64,000 bases of DNA from Roseicyclus mahoneyensis (GCF_003148775.1 NZ_QGGW01000001.1:1-64000); one strand, 5' to 3'; shown: positions 44,157-53,314, numbered from the stretch's first letter. Program-made: numbers and translations. Notes: generated by a model not told the origin, from the sequence alone.

Positions 44157-44926
44157 CCCGCATCACCCATCTCGCCAGCGCCTCGACCCTCACGCTGGCC
44201 CTGGCCGCGCCCATGGGCGTGACGATCCTCGCTCCCAGCCCCGCGCAGGCCTTCTTCGGCGGCTTCGGCCGCATCGTCTACGACCCGCGCAACCATGCCG
44301 AGAACATCCTCTCGGCCGCCCGCGCCATGGAGCAGATCAACAACCAGATCACCCAGCTGCAGAACGAGGCGCAGATGCTCATCAACCAGGCACGCAACCT
44401 CGCGAGCCTGCCGCATTCCTCGCTCGCCGCCCTGCAGCAGAATGTCGAACGCACCCGCCAGCTTCTGGCCGAGGCACAGAACATCGCCTTCGATGTGCAG
44501 GCCATCGACCGGATGTTTCAGGAGCAATACGGCGGCACCGCCATGGCCGCCCCCGAGGCCCAGCTTCTGGCCGATGCCCGCGCGCGGTGGGAGAACACGG
44601 TGGGCGGTCTGCAGGACGCGATGCGCGTGCAGGCCGGGGTCGTGGGCAATCTCGACGGCCAGCGCGCGGAAATGGCGGCGCTGGTGGGTGCGAGCCAGAA
44701 CGCGGTCGGCGCGCTGCAGGCGGCGCAGGCGGGCAACCAGCTTCTCGCGCTGCAATCCCAGCAGATCGCCGATCTGGTCGCGGTGACCGCCGCCAATGGC
44801 CTGGCTGCTGCGCTGGCGGAGGCCGAACGCGCTGCCGCCGCCGAACAGGGCCGCATCCAGCGCGAGCGCTTCCTGACCCCGGGCGCGGGCTATCAGCCCG
44901 GCAGCGCCCGGATGTTCAACAACTGA
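44153..44926 (+). CDS. trbJ: Conjugal transfer protein TrbJ (VirB5 family)
   Basis: A 257-aa exported protein. The signal peptide ends near SPAQAFFGG, and the body is mostly helical and Gln/Ala-rich (NNQITQLQNEAQMLINQARN). VirB5-type proteins sit at the pilus tip and help contact the recipient. Confidence 0.92.
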   Translation: MTRITHLASASTLTLALAAPMGVTILAPSPAQAFFGGFGRIVYDPRNHAENILSAARAMEQINNQITQLQNEAQMLINQARNLASLPHSSLAALQQNVERTRQLLAEAQNIAFDVQAIDRMFQEQYGGTAMAAPEAQLLADARARWENTVGGLQDAMRVQAGVVGNLDGQRAEMAALVGASQNAVGALQAAQAGNQLLALQSQQIADLVAVTAANGLAAALAEAERAAAAEQGRIQRERFLTPGAGYQPGSARMFNN

Positions 44927-44939
44927 CGGGGCCGGGCCG

Positions 44940-45209
44940 ATGGACGGGCGCAGCATTGCCGGCATCGCGGCGATCATCCTTGCCGCCGCCGCGCTGACCG
45001 CGGCGGCGGTGCAGATGACGCGCGGGGTGCGTGATGCACCCGCGCGCATGGAACCCGCGCAGGCGCAAACCGAGGATCCGCTCCACGCCGAGCAGCGCCG
45101 TTGCCAGGCCATGGGCGAGGCAGCGGCGCGCGATCCCGGTTGCCTCGCCGTCTGGGCCGAGACGCGCGAGCGCTTCCTCGGCCGCTCATCGACCGCGATG
45201 GGCAACTAG
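44940..45209 (+). CDS. trbK: TrbK-like small membrane/exclusion protein
   Basis: An 89-aa protein with one N-terminal membrane segment (GIAAIILAAAALTAAAVQM) and two conserved Cys residues in the periplasmic part (RRCQAMGEAAARDPGCLAVW). Position between trbJ and trbL and size match the TrbK-alt proteins of these elements, which are linked to entry exclusion. Confidence 0.82.
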   Translation: MDGRSIAGIAAIILAAAALTAAAVQMTRGVRDAPARMEPAQAQTEDPLHAEQRRCQAMGEAAARDPGCLAVWAETRERFLGRSSTAMGN

Positions 45210-45212
45210 GCC

Positions 45213-46565
45213 ATGGGCGGCACCGGCGTCATCGACAACTTCCTCGGGGTCTTCACCGCCTATATCGACAGCGGCTTCGGCCTTCTGGGCAGCGAGGTCG
45301 CCTTCATCGCCACCACGCTGATCGTGATCGACGTGACGTTGGCCGCGCTCTTCTGGGCCTGGGGCGCGGATGACGATGTCATCGCCCGGCTGGTGAAGAA
45401 GACGCTCTTCGTCGGCATCTTCGCCTTCCTGATCTCCAACTGGAACAGCCTCGCCGCGATCGTCTTTGACAGTTTCGCGGGGCTGGGGCTGCTGGCGTCG
45501 GGCACCGGTTTCTCGCCTGCGGACCTCCTGCGCCCGGGGCGCGTCGCCCAGATCGGCCTCGATGCCGGGCGCCCGCTGCTCGAGTCGATCTCCAGCCTGA
45601 TGGGCTTCGTCGCCTTCTTCGAGAACTTCATCCAGATCGCCTGCCTCTTCTTCGCCTGGGCGCTGGTGCTCTTGGCCTTCTTCCTCCTCTCGGTGCAGCT
45701 TTTCGTCACCCTGATCGAGTTCAAGCTGACGACGCTCGCGGGCTTCGTGCTGATCCCCTTCGGCCTTTTTGGCAAGACCGCCTTCATGGCCGAGCGGGTG
45801 CTGGGCAACGTCGTCTCCTCCGGCATCAAGGTGTTGGTGCTGGCCGTGATCATCGGCATCGGCTCGACCCTTTTCGGCCAGTTCACCGCAGGTTTCGGCG
45901 GCGCGACCCCGACCATCGACGAGGCGATGGCCATCGTGCTGGCAGCACTTTCGCTCCTCGGCCTCGGCATCTTCGGCCCCGGCATCGCCACGGGCCTCGT
46001 CTCGGGCGGCCCGCAACTGGGCGCGGGTGCGGCCGTCGGTACCGGTGTCGCGGTCGGCGGCGCCGCGGTGGCCGCCGGTGGCGGGGCGCTTCTGGCGGCG
46101 CGCGGCGCGGGCGCTCTGGGGGCAGGTGGCCTTGCCGCGGGTCGCGGCGGGATCGCCACCGCAGGTGCTGCCTCGACCGCCTATCGCCTCGGCGCCATGG
46201 GCCAGTCGGGCGCGGGCGGTGTCGCCTCGGGTCTGGGGGGCGTGGCCAGCGCCACCGGTTCGGCCATCGTCTCGCCCCTGCGCAACGCGGCCGCCCGCAT
46301 CGCCTCCGGCGCGCGCGCAAGCCATGCCGCCGGGACGCGGGCCAGCTTCGCTGCCACCGGCGGCACATCCTCCATGGGCAGCATCGGGGGCACCGCCGCC
46401 CCATCTGCTGCTGCCAACCCCGACAGCCCGCCCGCCTGGGCCCGCGCCATCCGCCGCAACCAGATGATGCGCCAGGGCCTCGCCGCCGCCGGCCATGCGC
46501 TGCGCGCCGGGGACAGCCCCGGTGGCGGGGCTTCCGTTTCCCTTTCCGAAGGACGTCGCCGATGA
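45213..46565 (+). CDS. trbL: Conjugal transfer protein TrbL (VirB6 family)
   Basis: A 450-aa inner-membrane channel protein. Five to six helices occupy residues 1-270 (for example ALVLLAFFLLSVQLFVTLIE). The C-terminal 180 residues are an Ala/Gly/Ser-rich soluble tail, as usual in TrbL. It starts three bases after trbK. Confidence 0.93.
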   Translation: MGGTGVIDNFLGVFTAYIDSGFGLLGSEVAFIATTLIVIDVTLAALFWAWGADDDVIARLVKKTLFVGIFAFLISNWNSLAAIVFDSFAGLGLLASGTGFSPADLLRPGRVAQIGLDAGRPLLESISSLMGFVAFFENFIQIACLFFAWALVLLAFFLLSVQLFVTLIEFKLTTLAGFVLIPFGLFGKTAFMAERVLGNVVSSGIKVLVLAVIIGIGSTLFGQFTAGFGGATPTIDEAMAIVLAALSLLGLGIFGPGIATGLVSGGPQLGAGAAVGTGVAVGGAAVAAGGGALLAARGAGALGAGGLAAGRGGIATAGAASTAYRLGAMGQSGAGGVASGLGGVASATGSAIVSPLRNAAARIASGARASHAAGTRASFAATGGTSSMGSIGGTAAPSAAANPDSPPAWARAIRRNQMMRQGLAAAGHALRAGDSPGGGASVSLSEGRRR

Positions 46566-47251
46566 GCCTCTTCAAACGATCCACCGCCCATTACGGCAAG
46601 ACCCCCGACCCCGAGACCCCGTACCAGAAGGCGGCTCAGGTCTGGGACGAGCGCATGGGCACCGCCCGCGTGCAGGCCAGGAACTGGCGCCTCATGGCCT
46701 TCGGCTGCCTGATCCTCGCGGGCGGTTTCGCCGGGGCGCTGGTCTGGCAATCCGCGCGCGGCACTGTTGTCCCTTGGGTCGTCGAGATCGACCGCCATGG
46801 CGAGGCGCGCGCGGTTGACGCCGCGGCCGCCAACTTCCAGCCGAGCGATCCGCAGATCGCCTGGCATCTGGCCCGTTTCGTCGAAGGGGTCCGTGGCCTA
46901 CCCGCCGATCCGGTCGTCGTGCGCCAGAACTGGCTGCGCGCCTATGATTTCACCACCGACCGCGGCGCGCAGGCGCTCAACGAGCATGCCCGCGCCAACG
47001 ACCCCTTCACCCGCGTCGGGCGCGATCAGGTTGCGGTCGAGGTCTCGAGCGTCATCCGCGCCTCGCCCGACAGTTTCCGCGTGGCCTGGGTCGAACGCCA
47101 TTACACCGACGGCCAGCTCGCCCGCACCGAGCGCTGGACCGCGATCCTGACCGTGGTCCTGCAGCCGCCCCGCACCGCCGAGCGGCTGCGCGCCAATCCG
47201 CTCGGCATCTACGTCAACGCCATCAACTGGTCGCGGGAGATGAGCCAATGA
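46562..47251 (+). CDS. trbF: Conjugal transfer protein TrbF (VirB8 family)
   Basis: A 229-aa protein with a short cytoplasmic part, one membrane helix (LMAFGCLILAGGFAGALVW) and a periplasmic NTF2-like domain (VVPWVVEIDRHGEARAVDA). It would bridge inner-membrane parts of the channel. It overlaps both neighbours by four bases. Confidence 0.93.
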   Translation: MSLFKRSTAHYGKTPDPETPYQKAAQVWDERMGTARVQARNWRLMAFGCLILAGGFAGALVWQSARGTVVPWVVEIDRHGEARAVDAAAANFQPSDPQIAWHLARFVEGVRGLPADPVVVRQNWLRAYDFTTDRGAQALNEHARANDPFTRVGRDQVAVEVSSVIRASPDSFRVAWVERHYTDGQLARTERWTAILTVVLQPPRTAERLRANPLGIYVNAINWSREMSQ

Positions 47252-48228
47252 CCCGGATCGCCCTTGCCCTGCCTGCCGCCTGTCTCGCCCTCGGCCTCGC
47301 TGCCGGCTGCACCAGCCCCAGACAGGCGGGTTTCGCCTATGACGAGGCGGTGCCGCCACTACCATCGTCCCCGGCCACCACCGCCGACGATACGCCACGC
47401 CCGCTGCACATCCCGCCCGCCTGGACGCCCGCGCAGGGCGGCGAGGCCGCACCCACGCCCGCCGCCCAGGTCATCGCCGCCAATGCCGCCGCCCGCGTCG
47501 AGCCCCGGCGCGAGGGATACTTCAACGCGATCCAGATCTATCCCTGGTCCGAGGGCGCGCTCTATCAGGTCTATGCAGCGCCGGGGCAGATCACGACGAT
47601 TTCGCTGGAACCCGGCGAGCGGCTGGCGGGCACCGGCCCCATCGCCGCAGGCGACACCGCGCGCTGGATCATCGGCGACACCGAAAGCGGCGCGGGCCGC
47701 GCGGCCCGCGTGCAGGTGCTGGTCAAGCCCACGCGGCCCGACATCCGCACGAACCTGGTGATCTCGACCGACCGGCGCAGCTATCTGATCGAGCTCATCG
47801 CCAGCGAAGAGACCTGGATGCCCGCCGTCGCCTGGGCCTATCCGCGCACGCCCCAGACCGCCCGCATCGCGCCCGCCGCCCCGGTGATCCCGCCGCCCGC
47901 CGCGCGCAACCACCGCTACGGGCTGCAGGGCGACAGCCCGCCCTGGCGGCCCGTCTCGGTCTTCGACGATGGCCGCCGGGTTTATGTCGTCTTCCCACCG
48001 GGCATCGCCCAAGGCGAGATGCCGCCGCTCTTCGTCCTCGGCCCCGATGGCGCGCCCGAGATCGTCAACAGCCGCATCCATGGCAATGTCCTGATCGTCG
48101 ACCGGCTCTTCGGCGCGGCCGAGCTGCGCCTTGGGCGCGGACCCCGGCAGGACGTCGTGCGCATCCTGCGCCTCGCGCCCGAGGCCGCGGCTGCCCGGGT
48201 CACCACCGCATCGGAGGACCGGTCATGA
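47248..48228 (+). CDS. trbG: Conjugal transfer protein TrbG (VirB9 family)
   Basis: A 326-aa outer-membrane-complex protein. A lipoprotein signal with Cys in LGLAAGCTSP is likely. The VirB9 C-terminal domain is clear (NHRYGLQGDSPPWRPVSVFD, RRVYVVFPPGIAQGEMPPLF). It would form the outer ring of the channel with TrbI. Confidence 0.93.
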   Translation: MTRIALALPAACLALGLAAGCTSPRQAGFAYDEAVPPLPSSPATTADDTPRPLHIPPAWTPAQGGEAAPTPAAQVIAANAAARVEPRREGYFNAIQIYPWSEGALYQVYAAPGQITTISLEPGERLAGTGPIAAGDTARWIIGDTESGAGRAARVQVLVKPTRPDIRTNLVISTDRRSYLIELIASEETWMPAVAWAYPRTPQTARIAPAAPVIPPPAARNHRYGLQGDSPPWRPVSVFDDGRRVYVVFPPGIAQGEMPPLFVLGPDGAPEIVNSRIHGNVLIVDRLFGAAELRLGRGPRQDVVRILRLAPEAAAARVTTASEDRS

Positions 48229-49355
48229 CCGAGAGCGATGCCCCCAGCGATACCGCCACTGCGATGCGCCTGCGCGCCGATCCGCCCCGGGTCACGCGCC
48301 TGTCGCGCAAGGTCATCGCCGGGCTGGGCGTGGTCGCAGGCCTCGGCATCGGCGGCGCGCTGATCTACGCCCTGCAGGCCCCGGACCGCACCGGCGCACC
48401 GGCCGAGCTGATCTCCACCGACCGCCGCCAGCCCGCTGACGGGCTGCGCGGCCTGCCCACGAGCTATGACGCGATCCCGCGCCTCGGCCCGCCGCTGCCC
48501 GGCGATCTGGGCGGCGCGATGCTCGATGCGCAGCGCCGGGGCCTGCCGGTCGCGCCCCCGCCACTGACCCCGCCCGCCATGGACCCCGAGGAACAGGCGC
48601 GCCTCGCCGAGCTGGAGGCCGCGCGGATGAGCGGGCTTTTCTTCCAGAGCCGCGCTGCTACTGCCGTGTCGGGGATGATGCCCTCCGGCCTGATCGCCCC
48701 GGCACCCACGCCGGAAACCGATCCGCGCCGCGCCTTCCTGAACGCCGGCGCCGACCGCCGTGCCGTGGCGCCCGACCGCGTCGAGACCCCGGCCTCGCCC
48801 TGGCTCCTGCAGGCGGGATCGGTGATCCCCGCCGCGCTGATCACCGGCATCCGCTCGGACCTGCCGGGCCAGATCACCGCGCAGGTGACACAGAATGTCT
48901 ATGACAGCCCGACCGGCAGCCTGCTTCTGATCCCGCAAGGCACGCGGCTGATCGGCGAATACGACGCGGGCGTCACCTTCGGCCAGCGCCGCGTGCTGCT
49001 GGTCTGGACGCGGCTCATCTTCCCCGATGGCCGTTCGCTCGTGCTCGAACGCCAGCCGGGCGCCGATACCGCCGGTTATGCCGGGCTCGAGGACCGCGTC
49101 GATCATCAATGGGCCAATGTCCTGCGCGCCGCGGGCCTCTCCACGCTGCTCGCCATCGGCGCGGAACTGGCGGTGGACGAGGAAGATCGCCTTGCCCGCG
49201 CTATCCGCGACGGCGCCGTGGGCACCATCACCGAGGCCGGTCAACGTATCGTCGAGCGCGAGCTCGAGGTGCCGCCGACCCTGACCATTCGCCCCGGTTT
49301 TCCGGTGCGCGTGCTCGTCACCCGCGATCTGGTGATCGCCCCGCAGGGAGGTTGA
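48225..49355 (+). CDS. trbI: Conjugal transfer protein TrbI (VirB10 family)
   Basis: A 376-aa protein spanning from the inner to the outer membrane. One helix near residue 35 (VIAGLGVVAGLGIGGALIYA), a Pro-rich linker, and the VirB10 C-terminal barrel domain (LLQAGSVIPAALITGIRSDL, LLLIPQGTRLIGEYDAGVTF) are present. Confidence 0.94.
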   Translation: MTESDAPSDTATAMRLRADPPRVTRLSRKVIAGLGVVAGLGIGGALIYALQAPDRTGAPAELISTDRRQPADGLRGLPTSYDAIPRLGPPLPGDLGGAMLDAQRRGLPVAPPPLTPPAMDPEEQARLAELEAARMSGLFFQSRAATAVSGMMPSGLIAPAPTPETDPRRAFLNAGADRRAVAPDRVETPASPWLLQAGSVIPAALITGIRSDLPGQITAQVTQNVYDSPTGSLLLIPQGTRLIGEYDAGVTFGQRRVLLVWTRLIFPDGRSLVLERQPGADTAGYAGLEDRVDHQWANVLRAAGLSTLLAIGAELAVDEEDRLARAIRDGAVGTITEAGQRIVERELEVPPTLTIRPGFPVRVLVTRDLVIAPQGG

Positions 49356-49356
49356 G

Positions 49357-49587
49357 ATGGCCAAGCTGAAGCTCGGACCAATCGCCGACGACAAGCCGGT
49401 GAAACTCACGGTGGACCTCACCGCGGCCATCCACCGTGACCTGATCGCCTATGGCGAAATCCTCGGCCGCGACGCGGGGCAGCCACCGATCCCGCCCGCG
49501 CGGCTAATCGCGCCGATGCTCGAGCGGTTCATCGCCACGGATCGCGGGTTCGCCAAGGCGCGGCGGGGTGGGGGTAACAGAGAATAG
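49357..49587 (+). CDS. DUF2274 family protein
   Basis: A 76-aa protein (KLKLGPIADDKPVKLTVDLT, then AAIHRDLIAYGEILGRDAG) of the DUF2274 family that closes trb operons in these elements. It resembles ribbon-helix-helix regulators. It starts two bases after trbI. Confidence 0.85.
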   Translation: MAKLKLGPIADDKPVKLTVDLTAAIHRDLIAYGEILGRDAGQPPIPPARLIAPMLERFIATDRGFAKARRGGGNRE

Positions 49588-49813
49588 CGCACTGCGCAGA
49601 CCGGCGGCAGGCAGGGGGCGGGCAGGATCTGGCCGGCGTTCAGAAAGGCTCTGTTCGAACAGTTGTCTAAGGTTCTGCACAGGCCGGTCTGCCAGCAGAA
49701 CCTGCGCGCGCACGACCGCGGCGCCCTGCGGGCTGCCCTTGCCCCCATCGAGGCGGAGCTGGACTTGCGCTATGCCTCGCCCGCCTCGTCGCCCCGGCGG
49801 GGCCTGCCCCTGG
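49588..49813. other. Intergenic region at the right edge of the transfer operon
   Basis: About 225 bases of GC-rich sequence. A short frame (from about 49663, SKVLHRPVCQQNLRAHDRGA) has coding-like composition but no recognisable product or full length, so it may be gene debris. The right end of the conjugative element could lie here or further right. Confidence 0.4.
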
Positions 49814-50725
49814 CTAGCCGGACATCGCCTCGCGCAGGGACACAACGAGCCGGTCGCGTGCTGCTGCATCGAGCTTGTCGAGGTTGATCTGCCGCCACCG
49901 GACGGCAGGAAGCTCGGCAGCATGGGGAGCGCTGAGAAGGCTCCAGTCCGGACTGCCCGCCTCGAACCCGAGCAGGAAGTCCTTGTGCTCCTGGGGCATG
50001 TCCCGAACCAGCGAGCGCACCAGTTCTTCCCGCGTGCTTTCCAGCTCGGCGAGCGTGACGGGCGTCTCGGTCATGCCATCGAAGTTGTCAGTGAAAGTCG
50101 CCCTGATATCCTTGAACCGGCAGGACAGGACTTCCGCCATCGGTCGGTCATGGCTGATGAGGTAGACGAGAAAGGCCTCGCGAAGTGCAGGCGTCAGACC
50201 TTCGTTTGCGAGGAGGTCGCGGACATCAAACAGGTCGCGCGGGTGTTGCCGGTCCAGCGCCGCAACCAGCTTCCCGGCATAGAGATCGGCGAAGGACACG
50301 AGGCGGATTTCAGCGAAACCGTAATGTTCCTCGACGGCAGGGCTTACGGAGCGGAGGGCGGGCTCCTGCACAACGCCGCGCAGGACAGGCGAGACCTCGA
50401 TCTTGACCTGCGTGCGCTCGGTGCGCACCGCAAGTCGCAGGACTGCCCCCTCCCGCACAGTCTGGCCGATGATCGCAGCGGGCAGAGCGGCCATGATCCG
50501 CGCCTCGATCCGCTTCATGGCTGTATCGATATCGGCCAGCGCTTCGCTGCGGCCATTGACCGGCAGATAGACGAGGTCGATGTCGACCGACAGCCGTGGC
50601 AGGTTCCGCACAAACAGGTTGATCGCGGTGCCGCCCTTGAGGGCGAAGGAGGGCTCTTCTGCGACCAAGGGCAGAAGCCGCATGAGGAGGCGAACCTGTT
50701 GCCGGTATTGTTCACTGCTCGGCAT
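49814..50725 (-). CDS. AbiEii-type nucleotidyltransferase toxin
   Basis: A 303-aa protein from the ATG at 50725, which overlaps the end of the AbiEi gene by 14 bases. The nucleotidyltransferase motif is intact: KGGTAINLFV followed by LSVDIDLVYLPV with the Asp pair. Members of this family add nucleotides to tRNA or other targets and cause abortive infection as type IV toxins. The order antitoxin then toxin on one transcript is standard. Confidence 0.88.
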   Translation of the reverse strand: MPSSEQYRQQVRLLMRLLPLVAEEPSFALKGGTAINLFVRNLPRLSVDIDLVYLPVNGRSEALADIDTAMKRIEARIMAALPAAIIGQTVREGAVLRLAVRTERTQVKIEVSPVLRGVVQEPALRSVSPAVEEHYGFAEIRLVSFADLYAGKLVAALDRQHPRDLFDVRDLLANEGLTPALREAFLVYLISHDRPMAEVLSCRFKDIRATFTDNFDGMTETPVTLAELESTREELVRSLVRDMPQEHKDFLLGFEAGSPDWSLLSAPHAAELPAVRWRQINLDKLDAAARDRLVVSLREAMSG

Positions 50726-51578
50726 CAAGGTCCCCCGGAACGGTGATCTGATAGACGGGGTCCAGACGTCCGCCCCTGACCAGCATCCGCTTGCCGCTGC
50801 CGAGGTCGAACGTGTCGGGATCGAGCTGCTTGCGCCATGCATGGCGATGGCGGTCGGCAAAGAAGAAGAAGAGCCGTTTCACCTTGATGCTCTTGCAGTC
50901 GCTGAGAAGCTTCTTCAGACGACCGGGTCTGAAGTTCACCGCGCCCTGCATGATCATGTCGGCGTGGTGGAACGAGGCATTGCCGGGGAGTTCGTCCAGA
51001 AACTCCAGATAGGCGCGCTCCGGCGATGACAAGGTCAGGGGCCATTCCCACTGGCCCCACGACAATTCCTCGAGACTGCCGCTGCTCAGCTTGCTGTGGT
51101 TCCGTGCAGTGTCCTTCCGGACATCGTAGGCAAGGCTTCCGAGCCCGAAGGCGATCGGGTCCTCGGCAAACAGCGTGTCGCTGTTGTGCACCACGAAGTG
51201 TTGCGGGAGGTCGAGCTTGTTCAGCCAGCCAGGCGGCCTGACGCGGCCATAGAGATGAACCGTCCTGAGGTCCGGGCTGAGGTAGTGGGCGAAGCCGTGA
51301 AGGTCGAGTGCTGTCATGCCGCCGACGATCAGGGGGTACTCAAGAAGGAGCTGGAGGGAGAGGACCACCTGCTGCCACCTGAGCGGCGCGTCCGTCATCT
51401 TGCCCTTGGGGCGGCGGTAGACCCCCCTTGCTGGCTGCTCCAGCCAGCCGCTTGAGACGTAGCGATTTCTGAGCGATGGTTGGAAACCGTTCTTCTCCAT
51501 CCATACGGAATCGACGATCAACCCTTGCGGCAAGGCCATCTGCAGATGGTTTAGCTTGGAGCCTTTTTCTTCACTCAT
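50712..51578 (-). CDS. AbiEi-type antitoxin
   Basis: A 288-aa protein with a winged-helix N-terminal part (LRNRYVSSGWLEQPARGVYR) and the AbiEi C-terminal domain (GALDLHGFAHYLS-like sequence and PSPERAYLEFLDELPG-like sequence). It is the larger antitoxin type. In type IV systems it neutralises the toxin without forming a stable complex and represses its own promoter. Confidence 0.85.
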   Translation of the reverse strand: MSEEKGSKLNHLQMALPQGLIVDSVWMEKNGFQPSLRNRYVSSGWLEQPARGVYRRPKGKMTDAPLRWQQVVLSLQLLLEYPLIVGGMTALDLHGFAHYLSPDLRTVHLYGRVRPPGWLNKLDLPQHFVVHNSDTLFAEDPIAFGLGSLAYDVRKDTARNHSKLSSGSLEELSWGQWEWPLTLSSPERAYLEFLDELPGNASFHHADMIMQGAVNFRPGRLKKLLSDCKSIKVKRLFFFFADRHRHAWRKQLDPDTFDLGSGKRMLVRGGRLDPVYQITVPGDLDAEQ

Positions 51579-51616
51579 GGTAGAGATGATGACACAATAT
51601 CAAACCGATTTGCAAG

Positions 51617-51645
51617 TTTATATTTACCTCCATTTGTTTACTCAA
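51617..51645 (-). promoter_or_regulatory. Promoter of the AbiE operon
   Basis: Reading leftward, TTGAGT (51645-51640) and TATAAA (51622-51617) are separated by 17 bases in an AT-rich stretch 40 bases before the AbiEi start. It is one of the best sigma-70-like promoters in the window. Confidence 0.6.
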
Positions 51646-51802
51646 GATGAAGAATCGTGAGCTAACGCAAACCCGAAGGGTGCTGCGCCCGCCAGGAGGC
51701 AGGCGCAAAATTCCTCGTCAGAACAGGCTGAGCTGCGCCCCGCCCGAGCTGAGGCGGGGCCTTGGCGAGAAGTGAAAGTCGGCGAGGGCCGGACGCAGCC
51801 GA

Positions 51803-51831
51803 TTGAGAGGATCGCCCTGATCCAGTATATG
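51803..51831 (+). promoter_or_regulatory. Promoter of the parD-like gene
   Basis: TTGAGA (51803-51808) and TATATG (51826-51831) are 17 bases apart. The -10 element lies between the short arms CCAG and CTGG, as expected for autorepression. A GGAGG ribosome binding site follows before the ATG at 51857. Confidence 0.55.
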
Positions 51832-51856
51832 ACCTGGTCATGCCACGGAGGCGCGG

Positions 51857-52126
51857 ATGAACGTCAAGACCACCCTCAGCTTCACCGACCGCCATCACAA
51901 ATTTCTTTCGGAAATGGTGGGGCAGGGCGTCTTCGCGACGCAGAGTGCCGCCGTCGCCGCCGCGCTGGAAAAGATGATCCAGGACGAGGACGAGCGCAAC
52001 GTGGCCCTGCAGGCCCTCGCGCAGGAAACCCGTGCCCGCATGGAAACGCCGCGCGAAGCCTTCATCGACCAGGACGAGGCCTTCGCCGCCGCCCGCGCCT
52101 CGATCGAGGCTGCGCGGGAAGTATGA
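51857..52126 (+). CDS. ParD-like antitoxin, orphan
   Basis: An 89-aa ribbon-helix-helix protein (VKTTLSFTDRHHKFLSEMVG, FATQSAAVAAALEKMIQD) with a helical C-terminus for toxin binding. No ParE gene follows. An ATG overlaps its stop, but that frame encodes only a short Ser/Ala/Thr-rich peptide. The toxin has been lost, or the antitoxin serves a distant partner. Confidence 0.8.
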   Translation: MNVKTTLSFTDRHHKFLSEMVGQGVFATQSAAVAAALEKMIQDEDERNVALQALAQETRARMETPREAFIDQDEAFAAARASIEAAREV

Positions 52127-52415
52127 TCGCCCCGTCAGCTTCTGCTTCGAGAAGTGCCGTAACGCCGTCGACCATTTCACCCGGCAGCATTTCGACGGCA
52201 TGAAGCGCGCAGGGAGCCCGATCACCGATGACGCGGTGGCTGCTCTGGTAGCGGAGAAATGCTTCGGACGCAGGCCACACAATCCGGAGATCTGATACAG
52301 GCTGCGATCATTTGCATGTGTGCCGGTCGCTTCTACAGTGCTTTTCCCCGTCCGCGCAGTTGTCGGAACGTCCGCCCGGGGTTAAGCTCGGCGTGGAACG
52401 GACGCAGGACCCGCC
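52127..52415. other. Region after parD with a possible gene remnant
   Basis: One forward frame reads VSFCFEKCRNAVDHFTRQHF and then ITDDAVAALVAEKCFGRRPH up to a stop near 52295. It looks like the C-terminal part of a protein but has no start of its own and I do not recognise it. The rest of the 289 bases shows only possible promoter sequence for the cupin gene. Confidence 0.35.
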
Positions 52416-52877
52416 ATGCCACGGATCGACCTTTCCGCCGTTCCCACGCACAAGGGGACGGGATATCCCGCCGAGTTTCGGGCGATCAGCGCAGACAGGT
52501 TGCGTCAGCGTCTCGGCGAGGCCGGCGAACTGACGGCCTTCGGGGTCAATCTCACGCGACTGCCGCCCGGCAACTGGTCGAGCCAGCGCCACTGGCATTC
52601 ACACGAGGATGAATTCGTCTACCTGCTCGAGGGCGAGGTGGTGCTGATCGAGGATGGCGGGGAGACGCTTTTGCGGGCGGGCGACTGCGCAGCCTTTCCG
52701 AAGGGAACGGGCAACGGCCACCACATGATCAACCGTTCGGACCACGACGCCATCTACCTCGAGATCGGATCACGCCATCCCGACGACCTCACCACCTGCT
52801 CTGACGTCGACATGATGAGCGCCAATTCCGATGGCCGCTTTGTTCACAAGGACGGCACGCCTTATGGCGAGGGTTGA
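52416..52877 (+). CDS. Cupin-domain protein
   Basis: A 153-aa single-domain cupin. Motif 1 (HWHSHEDEFVYLLEGEVVLI) supplies the metal-binding His-x-His-x4-Glu set, and motif 2 region (FPKGTGNGHHMINRS) the last His. Such small cupins are often sugar or hydroxy-acid binding or isomerising proteins. It converges with the PIN gene and overlaps its end by 16 bases. Substrate unknown. Confidence 0.85.
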   Translation: MPRIDLSAVPTHKGTGYPAEFRAISADRLRQRLGEAGELTAFGVNLTRLPPGNWSSQRHWHSHEDEFVYLLEGEVVLIEDGGETLLRAGDCAAFPKGTGNGHHMINRSDHDAIYLEIGSRHPDDLTTCSDVDMMSANSDGRFVHKDGTPYGEG

Positions 52878-53281
52878 GAGGACCGCCCGCCCGTCATTTC
52901 ATCGTACGACGCGACAGGGACGAGCGTGGCGGCGGCCCGCGCGAGATCCGGGTCCAGCGTCACGAAAGCATCGGCTTGCAGTTTCGTCAGCGCCACATAC
53001 TCAGCAGTAAACGTGTCGTCCCAGCCTAGCCGTTCAGCGAAGTTCCACGCGAAGTTCTGCAGCACCCTGTCCCCGAGCAGGCGGATGTTGAGCGCCCGCA
53101 TGTGATCAAGCTGCGCCCTGGCCTCGGCACGGTCGATCTCGCCCCGGCGCGCAGCCGCATAAAGATGCGCGACAGCCTGGGAACGGAGCAGGGTGGGGGC
53201 GACGAGCTTCGTGTCGTCGGGAACCATGGCCCGTTCACGAAAGAGCCGGAGGGCCGCATCGATGGCGATCACGTAGCGCAT
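52862..53281 (-). CDS. PIN-like domain protein without a visible antitoxin
   Basis: A 139-aa protein resembling PIN domains (MRYVIAIDAALRLFRERAMV with the first Asp, RLGWDDTFTAEYVALTKLQA, DAFVTLDPDLARAAATLVP). The acidic residues at the expected positions suggest nuclease activity. It lacks a neighbouring antitoxin gene and stands last in the leftward cluster after the GFA-family gene. It could be a solitary PIN protein rather than a VapC toxin. Confidence 0.7.
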   Translation of the reverse strand: MRYVIAIDAALRLFRERAMVPDDTKLVAPTLLRSQAVAHLYAAARRGEIDRAEARAQLDHMRALNIRLLGDRVLQNFAWNFAERLGWDDTFTAEYVALTKLQADAFVTLDPDLARAAATLVPVASYDEMTGGRSSQPSP

Positions 53282-53314
53282 CGGATCTCCCGTTTCGCAG
53301 CAAACCGCATCGCT

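Noticed and set aside
49568-50746. Plus-strand open frame of 392 codons
   Set aside because: Antisense to the AbiEii gene, whose nucleotidyltransferase motif is clear.
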